A program made the position numbers and the translations under genes. DNA of 21,774 nucleotides from a virus. This document shows positions 14,720 through 20,438 of the stretch, piece by piece. The DNA is taken from positions 1 through 21,774 of IMG/VR virus record IMGVR_UViG_3300018984_000011. The stretch is one strand, 5' to 3'. The notes below the pieces were generated by a model, which worked only from the letters and a program-made list of their open reading frames with translations, searched no databases and was not told the origin of the DNA. The number at the start of each line of letters is the position of its first letter. Within the stretch, counting starts at the first letter, position 1.

Positions 14720-15423
14720 GCCTTACCGCGTGGGGTCTTGGCGAACTGGCCGTCGCCGCGTTGGCGGCGACGGTGGGCGAAGGGGTCGTAGTCGAGTTGT
14801 TCGTGTTGGGCGATGACGGTGGCGATGTGGTCGCGGAGGATGGGGCTGTCGCGATACCACTCGCGGCCGGCTACTCGTAGGGGGCGGAAGCGACGGTGTA
14901 GTTCGGCTTCGTCGTCCGTGGTTCCGAAGTGGACGGCGAGGAACTGGGTGTTGGGTGGGTAGGAGGCGAGGCGCGCATCGAGGTCGGAGGCGAACCCGAT
15001 TTTGAGGTGTTCGCCGACTTGGAGGTAGTAGATGTCGCCGTCGCGTGGCCCACCGGGGACGTGTTGTTGGCGACGCGTCCGCTCGCGCAGGGCTCGCACT
15101 TCCTGGCCCACGTGGTGCCACACGTAGCATGCGTGGTCTTCGCACAGCATGACGTGTAGTTCGGCAAGTTTCTCGACGGGGAACTTGCGGCAGCCACGTA
15201 CTGAGCATTGGAAGCCGGGTGTACGGCGTTCGTAGCCTGCGCGTTTGAAGTCGTCTTCGGTGGGGGTGCGACCGAAGAGGGTCCAGCCTCTGAGGCGGTC
15301 GCGTTCATCCCGTTCGCGCCGCAGGCGCTGGCGTCGCACTTCGGGGTGTTCGGCGCCTTGCTCCGGCGTCCGAGTCAGGTCATCTCGGGTGGGGCCTGGC
15401 ACGAAACGGTGTTGCTTGGGCAC
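14716..15423 (-). CDS. T5orf172 / MUG113 (GIY-YIG-like) domain protein
   Basis: 235 residues from a GTG with CAGGAG upstream. Residues 26-48 are very basic (Arg-rich). Residues 73-97 hold a Cys/His cluster (CSVRGC, then LHVMLCEDH) that may bind zinc. The C-terminal domain, about 128-205, has the GIY-YIG-superfamily pattern of T5orf172 proteins: IYYLQVGE, LKIGFASDLDARL (R151) and the glutamate in EAELHRRF (E174), then REWYR. It ends with a basic tail. These domains occur in phage proteins and are presumed DNA nucleases or binding proteins; activity here is untested. Stop overlaps the HNH start, so the two nucleases are coupled. Confidence 0.8.
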   Translation of the reverse strand: MPKQHRFVPGPTRDDLTRTPEQGAEHPEVRRQRLRRERDERDRLRGWTLFGRTPTEDDFKRAGYERRTPGFQCSVRGCRKFPVEKLAELHVMLCEDHACYVWHHVGQEVRALRERTRRQQHVPGGPRDGDIYYLQVGEHLKIGFASDLDARLASYPPNTQFLAVHFGTTDDEAELHRRFRPLRVAGREWYRDSPILRDHIATVIAQHEQLDYDPFAHRRRQRGDGQFAKTPRGKA

Positions 15424-15443
15424 TGCGCGCTCCTGGTTCGGGG

Positions 15444-15479
15444 CATGCGCTACCGCCTCAGCGGTGACAGTAGCGCGTG
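15444..15479. promoter_or_regulatory. Inverted repeat, candidate operator or RNA hairpin
   Basis: In the 74-base gap before the T5orf172 gene. Arms CATGCGCTAC (15444-15453) and GTAGCGCGTG (15470-15479) are complementary at nine of ten positions, with 16 bases between. A second, competing stem lies inside (ACCGC with GCGGT around 15452-15465). It stands just after a gene with two HTH-like modules, so an autoregulatory operator is possible. No clear -10/-35 boxes seen. Confidence 0.4.
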
Positions 15480-15497
15480 GGTGGGTGTTTGTACAGG

Positions 15498-15908
15498 TCA
15501 GGCGTTGTGTCGGCGAGTGAGGCGGATGGCGATGGCGAGGACGCCGGGGCGGTCGTAGGTGGTTCGGGTTCCGGGGTGGCGGGTGATGGTGTCGGGGTAG
15601 CGGACGGCCCATTGGCGGATGCGCGCTGGTCCGCCGTGGCCGAGGTCGATGCCGTGGCGTTCGAGTAGCCATGCGGCGAGTTCGCGGTCGGTTGCTGGGT
15701 CGGCTCGGTGGGCGTCGTTGGGGGGTGGGTCGTGGGCGCCAGTGCGGGTGGCGCGCTCGAGGTCGACGAGGTGTTGGTCTGCGACGTAGAGCTGGTTGTC
15801 GATGGGGTTCCGGATGGCGATGAGGTGGCCGGCGCGCACCCAGCCCTCGATGACATCAAGGGGCAGGCCAAGTCGGTCGGCGGCCTGGGCGAGGGTGTGG
15901 GCGATCAC
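15498..15908 (-). CDS. Protein with two winged-HTH-like modules
   Basis: 136 residues, GTG start overlapping the upstream stop as GTGA. Residues 3-52 form an excisionase/MerR-like winged helix: TLAQAADRLGLPLDVIEGWV is the helix-turn-helix and RNPIDNQLYV the wing. After a short linker, residues 75-130 repeat a similar plan (ARIRQWAVRYPDTITRHPG, then RTTYDRPGVLAIAIRL). It probably binds DNA. Candidate roles are a transcription regulator of the late genes or a terminase-associated DNA-binding protein; the sequence cannot decide. The small terminase is already identified as a separate gene, so this is unlikely to be that subunit. Confidence 0.75.
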   Translation of the reverse strand: MIAHTLAQAADRLGLPLDVIEGWVRAGHLIAIRNPIDNQLYVADQHLVDLERATRTGAHDPPPNDAHRADPATDRELAAWLLERHGIDLGHGGPARIRQWAVRYPDTITRHPGTRTTYDRPGVLAIAIRLTRRHNA

Positions 15909-16780
15909 TGCTGTGCTCCGGTGAGCTTGAGCGCCTTGGCTGCGCGGCGCTCTTCGCGTTCCTTCTTCTTCTTCTTCTCGGCTTCCGCCTCAGCGAACAC
16001 CTTGATCATGAAGTCGTACTTCTCGGGGGGGATGACTTCGTTGCAGTCGACGGCGACGCAGGCGATGGTGACGGGGTCGCCGGGCTCTGCGGGGGCGCTG
16101 CGGGTGAGGGTGAGGCGGGCGCATGCCTGGCATGGGACGGGGAGGAATACGCGCCTCTCGTCCATGGGCCAGCGAGCGCGCATGCGGCTGACGCGGTCGG
16201 TGAGTTCTTCGGTGAGGGCGCCGGCCCACTCTTGGGTGATGGCCCATGGGAGTTGCCGTGCGATCCACCGGCAGATGGCGTGTGTGGTGAGGAGTGGGTC
16301 GGCGCTGGCGGCAAGGCCGACGACGCGGGCAGGGTCGTAGATGCGTTCGCCGTTGCTTCGCCTGGTGCTGGCCGGGCGGACGTCGGCGCCGTTCCATCCG
16401 GGGCCGTGGAGGCGGCTGGGGTGTTCTTCCATGATGAGGAGCGCCCAGGATGCGAGCTCGGCGTGTAGGTCGTCGGCGTCGGATACGGCGGAGATGTTGA
16501 GGGGGGCGGGTGGGGAGAAGCCTTTGCCTTTTTCGGCTGGCCGTACGGAGTTGGAGGCGCCTGGCTGGACGTGGTCGCGGATGTGGGCGATGAGCTTCGG
16601 CGCGTAGTTGAGGGCTTCGCGGACGCGCTCTTGGTGCCACTCGCAGATGAGGTCGCGGCCTTGGGTGTGCGCGGGGAGGCATCCGGCGCAGTCGGTGCGG
16701 GGGCATTCGGCTTGGTGCTTCCTCGGGATGGTGTGGCCGGGGGCGCCGTTCTCGAGGGTGCCGGCGATGCAGTTCGCCAC
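15905..16780 (-). CDS. 291-residue protein with two Cys zinc sites and a Lys-rich tail
   Basis: GTG start with GAAAGGA upstream. The N-terminal site has C26, C31, C34, C46 and H49 (CPRTDCAGC, then LICEWH), a pattern seen often in uncharacterised actinobacterial phage proteins. The middle (100-210) is helical and Trp-rich. A second site is CQAC at 217-220 with C241 and C246. The C-terminus is a charged helix with five Lys in a row, encoded by five AAG triplets. No catalytic motif is recognised. It is the first gene after a 96-base gap, so it may head its own transcript. Zinc binding is inferred from cysteine spacing. Confidence 0.8.
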   Translation of the reverse strand: MANCIAGTLENGAPGHTIPRKHQAECPRTDCAGCLPAHTQGRDLICEWHQERVREALNYAPKLIAHIRDHVQPGASNSVRPAEKGKGFSPPAPLNISAVSDADDLHAELASWALLIMEEHPSRLHGPGWNGADVRPASTRRSNGERIYDPARVVGLAASADPLLTTHAICRWIARQLPWAITQEWAGALTEELTDRVSRMRARWPMDERRVFLPVPCQACARLTLTRSAPAEPGDPVTIACVAVDCNEVIPPEKYDFMIKVFAEAEAEKKKKKEREERRAAKALKLTGAQQ

Positions 16781-16842
16781 GGTGGTCCTTTCGCGCCGGG
16801 GTGGTTAGGGTGTTGGCGACTGCTGCCCTGCGGGCGTGGTTG

Positions 16843-16878
16843 GTCCTCGTCGGGTTCGCGGCCCGGCGGGGACTTTTT
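16843..16878 (+). terminator. Intrinsic terminator reading rightward, against all genes
   Basis: Arms GTCCTCGTCGGG (16843-16854) and CCCGGCGGGGAC (16862-16873) pair over 12 bases with a seven-base loop and are followed at once by TTTTT (16874-16878). The two imperfect positions are G-U pairs in plus-strand RNA but C-A mismatches in minus-strand RNA, and only the plus side has the T run. It therefore fits a terminator for rightward transcripts. The T run overlaps the stop codon of the minus-strand gene at 16877. Confidence 0.65.
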
Positions 16879-17053
16879 ACGTGGCGGCTAGTTCTGCTTC
16901 GCCTAGCTGTTGGAGGACGTGGTTGATGAGTAGGTCGTTCATGGCGGCGTCGGGCTTGTAGAAGAGCTCGGTGAGGACGTCCGAGCTGGGGATGCGGCGC
17001 CTGATGGTGGTGTTGCCGACGGTGAGGGTGACGGCGACGGTTTTCTCGGTCAT
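16877..17053 (-). CDS. Small hypothetical protein, last of the coupled small-gene series
   Basis: 58 residues (MTEKTVAVTLTVGNTTIRRR and onward), ATG start overlapping the previous stop as ATGA, TAA stop. A two-strand start (VAVTLTVGNTTIRRRIPS) is followed by a helix (DVLTELFYKPDAAMNDLLIN, then HVLQQLGEAEL). The alternation of strands and a compact helix looks like a folded small domain, but I recognise no family. A 96-base gap without genes follows, holding a plus-strand terminator and the ribosome site of the next gene. Confidence 0.75.
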   Translation of the reverse strand: MTEKTVAVTLTVGNTTIRRRIPSSDVLTELFYKPDAAMNDLLINHVLQQLGEAELAAT

Positions 17054-17361
17054 GCCTGCTCCCTGATGGCGTCGCGGATGGCTTGGTCGTGGTCCTCGTT
17101 GGTGGGTTGGTAGCGTTGGTCGATGCCCGGGAAGGGCGCGATGGGCCGGTTAACGTGTGCGGTTGCGACGGTGACGTTGATGGTGTCGGGGTGGTCTCGT
17201 CTGCTGTCGTAGGCGATGACGTGGTGTTCGTCGTCGACGGTGAACTTCGCTTGTAGGGGGATGTCGGCTGGGTCGAGACCGTGGTCGCGGGCCCACATTT
17301 GCCAGGCGTGGAAGGTGGCTTCGCTGGCGTCGGGGCCGGGGCCGATGGTTCTGCGGGTCAT
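17050..17361 (-). CDS. Hypothetical protein, 103 residues
   Basis: ATG start overlapping the previous stop as ATGA; its own stop overlaps the next start the same way. Begins MTRRTIGPGPDASEATFHAW, then a segment with QAKFTVDDEHHVIAYDSRRD and a strand TINVTVATAHVNRP, ending in an acidic helix (NEDHDQAIRDAIREQA). The middle strands suggest a small beta-rich fold. No family recognised. Third positions are rich in C, as in its neighbours on this side of 14.3 kb. Confidence 0.75.
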   Translation of the reverse strand: MTRRTIGPGPDASEATFHAWQMWARDHGLDPADIPLQAKFTVDDEHHVIAYDSRRDHPDTINVTVATAHVNRPIAPFPGIDQRYQPTNEDHDQAIRDAIREQA

Positions 17362-17531
17362 GCCTGCTCCTTGGTTTCGTGGTGTTCGCGGCCGTCGAGT
17401 GAGTGGTGGATTATGAGCCAGCCGATAGTGCCGTCGTCCCGTGAGACGGGTTCGGTGGTGGGTCCGCAGGGGCAGTCGTCGTCGTGGTGTTCGATGAGGT
17501 CGTCGACGGGTTCGACGTGGACGGTGTTCAC
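17358..17531 (-). CDS. Small His/Cys-containing hypothetical protein
   Basis: 57 residues from a GTG overlapping the previous stop as GTGA; ends in an ATGA overlap. Sequence begins VNTVHVEPVDDLIEHHDDDC and contains CPCG, followed by WLIIHHSLDGREHHE. The cluster of His, Asp and the CxC could bind a metal. No family recognised. A longer version of this frame extends upstream but is the shadow of the neighbouring gene; the coupled GTG is the better start. Confidence 0.65.
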   Translation of the reverse strand: MNTVHVEPVDDLIEHHDDDCPCGPTTEPVSRDDGTIGWLIIHHSLDGREHHETKEQA

Positions 17532-17740
17532 GCGGTGACCTTGGCGAACCCGACGGGTTCGTGGTGGCTGGTGGTGATGTGGGCGCCGGCGCCTACGTGG
17601 TTGGCGTCGCGGTCGTTGTCGCGGGGCTGGCAGGGGTGGGTGTCGCGCCATTCGTGGAGGAGGGCGCGTGCGGTGGTGAGGCGTGTGCGGTCGATGCGGA
17701 TGTAGCCGCCGCAGGGGCACGACTCGCGAAGCGTCTTCAT
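17528..17740 (-). CDS. Small protein with N-terminal CPCGG
   Basis: 70 residues, ATG start overlapping the previous stop as ATGA. Starts MKTLRESCPCGGYIRIDRTR, which looks like half of a zinc ribbon, followed by a helix (TTARALLHEWRDTHPCQ) and a His-rich end (GAGAHITTSHHE). A treble-clef or ribbon-type metal site using C8, C10 and C37 with histidines is possible. No family recognised. The next gene starts at its stop (GTGA). Confidence 0.7.
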   Translation of the reverse strand: MKTLRESCPCGGYIRIDRTRLTTARALLHEWRDTHPCQPRDNDRDANHVGAGAHITTSHHEPVGFAKVTA

Positions 17741-17973
17741 GTGCGGCCCGTCACGAATCGCTCAAGTTGGCGCCAGCGGTCGCGGCGCCACTCCCAGTCG
17801 TGTTGTGCGGCGGCGGTGGCGCTCGCCCATGTGGGGTAGTGGTAGCCGGGCTCCAGCATTCGCACGGAGAGGACGGTTCCGTCCCGGGTGACGTGACCCC
17901 ATACAGCGAACCAGGGCTTGTCCTTAGGCGCGTGGGGGTCGCGGTAGATGACGTACTTGTAGGTGCCGGTCAT
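17737..17973 (-). CDS. Hypothetical protein rich in aromatic residues
   Basis: 78 residues, ATG start overlapping the previous stop as ATGA. Reads MTGTYKYVIYRDPHAPKDKP, then WFAVWGHVTRDGTVLSVRML and an amphipathic helix with many Trp and Arg (WASATAAAQHDWEWRRDRWR). The beta-strand start, a turn and a final helix give it the look of a small alpha/beta domain. No family recognised. Confidence 0.75.
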   Translation of the reverse strand: MTGTYKYVIYRDPHAPKDKPWFAVWGHVTRDGTVLSVRMLEPGYHYPTWASATAAAQHDWEWRRDRWRQLERFVTGRT

Positions 17974-18272
17974 GGGGTGGCTCCGCATTCGGGGCTGTTG
18001 GGGATGACGCCTCGGGTGCCTTTGTAGATGAGGGTGGCGCCGTCGCAGGTCTTGTAGATGCCTGGTTTGACGGTGACCCATCCGTGTCGGGGGTCGGTGT
18101 GGGAGGCGAGGCCGTCTTGGTATTCCCCGATGGCGGAGATGGGGGCGAGGGCGATGAGTGCGCATGCGGTGATGGCTGTGGTGAAGAACGTCTTGTCGTG
18201 CTCGCGCCGGAGGGCGGCGGCGCTGATGCCAGCGAAGACGAGCGCGGCGAGGAGTAGGAGCAGCCAGGCCAT
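17970..18272 (-). CDS. Small membrane protein
   Basis: 100 residues, ATG start sharing one base with the upstream stop (TGATG). Residues 2-20 (AWLLLLLAALVFAGISAAA) are a membrane segment, and residues 30-48 (FTTAITACALIALAPISAI) a second, with a short basic loop (LRREHDK) between. The remaining 50 residues are polar with two Cys (C76 and C96) and would lie on one side of the membrane, perhaps the outside. Function unknown; position in the early-type cassette does not suggest lysis. Confidence 0.8.
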   Translation of the reverse strand: MAWLLLLLAALVFAGISAAALRREHDKTFFTTAITACALIALAPISAIGEYQDGLASHTDPRHGWVTVKPGIYKTCDGATLIYKGTRGVIPNSPECGATP

Positions 18273-18649
18273 CAGGCACCATCCTCGATGGGGTTCCAGT
18301 TGGTGCAGCCGGGCCAGTTGGCGAGGACGTCGGTGCCGGGGCCGTGTGTGATGCGTTGGCCGCCGCGGGCGTCGCATTTGTGGTAGACGCGTGCTCCTCC
18401 CCTGATGGCGATGCGGTGGGTGCAGGTGCCGCATCTGACGCGGTCTTCGAGGATCGCCGACCCGGGGTCACGGGTGGCGTCGATGTGGAGTGGGATGAGG
18501 AGGCGGGTGGCGTATCCGAGTGGGTGGTTCCCGGCGGCCCACTGCGCGTTCTGCCGGTGTCGGAGGCGCTGCCCTGGTGTGAGTCCCGCGAGGGGGTCGG
18601 CGACGGCTGGTGGGGCGGGGATGTCGAGGGCGTCCTGCTCGGCGGTCAT
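18272..18649 (-). CDS. Hypothetical protein with a Cys-based zinc pattern
   Basis: 125 residues, ATG start overlapping the upstream stop as ATGA. N-terminal 35 residues are Pro/Ala-rich with LAGLTPGQRLRHRQNAQWA. The C-terminal half has CGTC, then VYHKC and WPGCTNW, four cysteines in a CxxC...C...C spacing that suggests a zinc ribbon. A hydrophobic ATRLLIPLHIDA strand lies before it. No family recognised. The next gene encodes a membrane protein and starts on its stop codon. Confidence 0.75.
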   Translation of the reverse strand: MTAEQDALDIPAPPAVADPLAGLTPGQRLRHRQNAQWAAGNHPLGYATRLLIPLHIDATRDPGSAILEDRVRCGTCTHRIAIRGGARVYHKCDARGGQRITHGPGTDVLANWPGCTNWNPIEDGA

Positions 18650-18834
18650 GACGTCGCCTCCCCTGCGCGTTCGGGGCGATAGATGATGGCTTCGCGGAGC
18701 CCGGTGATGCAGGTGACGTCTACGCCTGGCATCCGGCTGGAGAGTTCGGCGGAGATGCGCGCGAGTCCGCCGTGCTGGTTCTCGCCGTCGAGGGGGATGA
18801 AGACGATGTCGCCGGGCTGGACGATGACGCTCAC
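18646..18834 (-). CDS. Small beta-rich hypothetical protein
   Basis: 62 residues, GTG start overlapping the upstream stop as GTGA. Reads VSVIVQPGDIVFIPLDGENQ, then ARISAELSSRMPGVDVTCIT and EAIIYRP. The alternation of short strands and one helix, with a GDIVF turn, looks like a compact folded domain. No family recognised. Confidence 0.75.
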   Translation of the reverse strand: MSVIVQPGDIVFIPLDGENQHGGLARISAELSSRMPGVDVTCITGLREAIIYRPERAGEATS

Positions 18835-19172
18835 TCGGTGCCTCCGGTCGCTGCGTCATAGGGGCTGGGCGCCGGCCGGAGTTCGGCGGCGCCGTGCACG
18901 ATTCTTCCCGTGGCGTTGCGCTGGGGCACGTATGCGTTGAGAGCAGCGCAGATGTGGTCGGCGAGCTCGGAGGTGATGTCGTGGCCTTGCTCGGTGGTGG
19001 TCTGTTCTACGGAGATGACGCACTTGTAGAGGCCGGGGTCGTTGGATACTCCGACAACGAAGTAGCCCTCGGGATGGTTGACGGTGGGTTCGTCTTCATA
19101 GGGGGTGTCGGGTCCTACGTGTTCGACGCGCCAGGTGCTGGCGCCGCGTTCGAAGTCGGTCTTGTCGCGCAT
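18831..19172 (-). CDS. Hypothetical protein, 113 residues
   Basis: ATG start with CAGGAG upstream, 14 bases after the small membrane gene. Begins MRDKTDFERGASTWRVEHV; the middle has strands (YFVVGVSN, LYKCVISVEQTTTE) and a helix (TSELADHICAALNAYVPQRN). The C-terminal tail is Pro/Ala-rich. One of the few genes in this cassette with a good independent ribosome site. No family recognised. Confidence 0.75.
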   Translation of the reverse strand: MRDKTDFERGASTWRVEHVGPDTPYEDEPTVNHPEGYFVVGVSNDPGLYKCVISVEQTTTEQGHDITSELADHICAALNAYVPQRNATGRIVHGAAELRPAPSPYDAATGGTE

Positions 19173-19186
19173 TCGGGCTCCTGTGG

Positions 19187-19294
19187 CTAGTGGTGGGTGA
19201 CGGCGGCGTAGATGAGGGCGAGCGGGGCGAGGAAGAGCAGCCAGGCGCCGACGATGAGCCCGACCCAGATGGCGAGGCCGCGGATGAAGCTCAC
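19187..19294 (-). CDS. Very small membrane protein (35 residues)
   Basis: GTG start overlapping the upstream stop as GTGA; TAG stop at 19187. Reads VSFIRGLAIWVGLIVGAWLL followed by FLAPLALIYAAVTHH: one or two hydrophobic spans nearly covering the whole chain with Arg near the start and His at the end. It is too short for most gene finders. The stop/start overlap and the clean hydrophobic pattern are the reasons to accept it. Confidence 0.65.
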   Translation of the reverse strand: MSFIRGLAIWVGLIVGAWLLFLAPLALIYAAVTHH

Positions 19295-19551
19295 GGGTAC
19301 TCCCGGCTGTGATGGACATCAGGGGGCGGCGGGTCAGCGAGTGCGTCGAGCGCGTGGTAGTCGTCCTCACTGACTTCTTCGACAGGGTGTGAGCCGCAGT
19401 GGTCACATGGGAAGTACAGGGTGGCGTCCAGCTTGAGGGCATCGCTGAAGAAGATGTGGCCGGCGCTGCCTTTGATGCGCATCCAGTCGCCGAGGAGCGG
19501 GCATCTCATGAGCCAGTACCGGTCGTGGATGAGGATCTCGGTGTCGCTCAT
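19291..19551 (-). CDS. Hypothetical protein, 86 residues
   Basis: ATG start overlapping the upstream stop as ATGA; a longer in-frame reading extends upstream through the neighbouring gene and is rejected. Begins MSDTEILIHDRYWLMRCPLL, then GHIFFSDALKLDATLYF and a CDHCGSHP knuckle followed by an acidic helix. C17, C49 and C52 with histidines may hold a metal. The mix of aromatic strands and a CxxC resembles other small phage proteins, but no family is recognised. Confidence 0.75.
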   Translation of the reverse strand: MSDTEILIHDRYWLMRCPLLGDWMRIKGSAGHIFFSDALKLDATLYFPCDHCGSHPVEEVSEDDYHALDALADPPPPDVHHSREYP

Positions 19552-19862
19552 GCCGGCTGGGCGTCGTGTCGGTCGGCGAGGGCGAGGAGTTGCGCGGCGT
19601 AGGCGCGGACCTGGTCGGGGGTGACGGCGCGGGTTTCGGTTCCGCCGCGGGTGTTGACGTGGACGTATAGGCCGCCGTTGATGTCGTGGAGGTCGCCGAG
19701 GTCGGCGGTGATGACGATGTTTGACCATTCGCCGAGGTCCCAGCAGACGGCGTCCTCTCCGGGTCGGGAGAAGTCGGGGTCCGTGTCGGTGTAAAGCTCG
19801 AGGGTGTTCGTGTAGGGGCCACCCAGGGTGGGGCGGAGGGCGTCGCTGGCGGTGGTGGTCAC
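19548..19862 (-). CDS. Hypothetical protein, 104 residues
   Basis: ATG start overlapping the upstream stop as ATGA. N-terminal part is polar with LELYTDTDPDFSRPGEDAV; residues 45-80 are beta-like (NIVITADLGDL, GGLYVHVNTRGG, ETRAVT) and the end is a helix (PDQVRAYAAQLLALADRHD). Looks like a folded small domain, with no family recognised. Confidence 0.75.
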   Translation of the reverse strand: MTTTASDALRPTLGGPYTNTLELYTDTDPDFSRPGEDAVCWDLGEWSNIVITADLGDLHDINGGLYVHVNTRGGTETRAVTPDQVRAYAAQLLALADRHDAQPA

Positions 19863-20257
19863 GGGGTCTCCTGGGGGGTCTGGTCGGTGTGGTGCCGCTT
19901 GGGTCCTCGCCGCTTGCCGGGTCCGCCCCGGCCCGTCAGGGCGCGGTCGGGCTGTTCGGGGCTTGGCGGGGCCTTCTGGGGCCGCTCCGGGCCGGTTCCG
20001 TCCTGGGCGTCGGCTGCGTTGGCGGCTGCGGCGCGTTCGGCGCGGGCTCGGCGGCGGATCGTGGTGGGTGACACCCCGGGCCCGGACTTCCCGGTGAGCC
20101 CGATCGCGTCCGCGACGTCGAGCGCCCAGTCGCGGAGGTCGTCGCCGTCGAGGCCGTGGCGGCGTCCGGTGGCGACGAGGCGGTCGGCGACGAGCCGGAC
20201 GGTGGCGGGGTCGGTGCCGTGAATGGCTTCGTTCAGCATGTACGCGCGTTCACCCAT
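19859..20257 (-). CDS. Hypothetical protein with basic, probably disordered tail
   Basis: 132 residues from an ATG that overlaps the zinc-ribbon gene by eight bases; an in-frame ATG at residue 7 (MLNEAIHGTDP) is an alternative start. The first 60 residues are helical (TVRLVADRLVATGRRHGLDG, DLRDWALDVADAIGL), then SPTTIRRRARAERAAAAN, possibly a basic DNA-binding helix, and a Pro/Gly/Lys-rich tail. A nucleic-acid role is plausible from charge only. Confidence 0.7.
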   Translation of the reverse strand: MGERAYMLNEAIHGTDPATVRLVADRLVATGRRHGLDGDDLRDWALDVADAIGLTGKSGPGVSPTTIRRRARAERAAAANAADAQDGTGPERPQKAPPSPEQPDRALTGRGGPGKRRGPKRHHTDQTPQETP

Positions 20258-20438
20258 GGGACACCGCCGGCTGCCCGGGGAGGGGAACGGCGTCGCTGTC
20301 CCACCAGGAGGTTGTCCATGGGGTTCCGCAGGCGGCGCACTTGTAGTCGCACACGACGGTCGCCTTGTCGGTGATCGTGTTGATGGGCGGGTTGTCGCGC
20401 AAGAGGCATGCGGGGCACCCGTCGAGGTAGTCGGTCAC
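20250..20438 (-). CDS. Small zinc-ribbon protein
   Basis: 62 residues from a GTG overlapping the dnaB stop as GTGA. VTDYLDGCPACLLRDN carries a first knuckle (C8, C11) and VVCDYKCAACGTPW a second (C34, C37), the spacing of a classic zinc ribbon. It ends with a Trp/Asp stretch (TTSWWDSDAVPLPG). Immediate coupling to the helicase gene suggests co-expression with replication functions; a partner or regulator role is a guess. Confidence 0.75.
   Translation of the reverse strand: MTDYLDGCPACLLRDNPPINTITDKATVVCDYKCAACGTPWTTSWWDSDAVPLPGQPAVSHG

Noticed and set aside
15955-15980. Tandem CTT triplets
   Set aside because: They encode the run of five Lys in the 291-residue protein; an ordinary short codon repeat.
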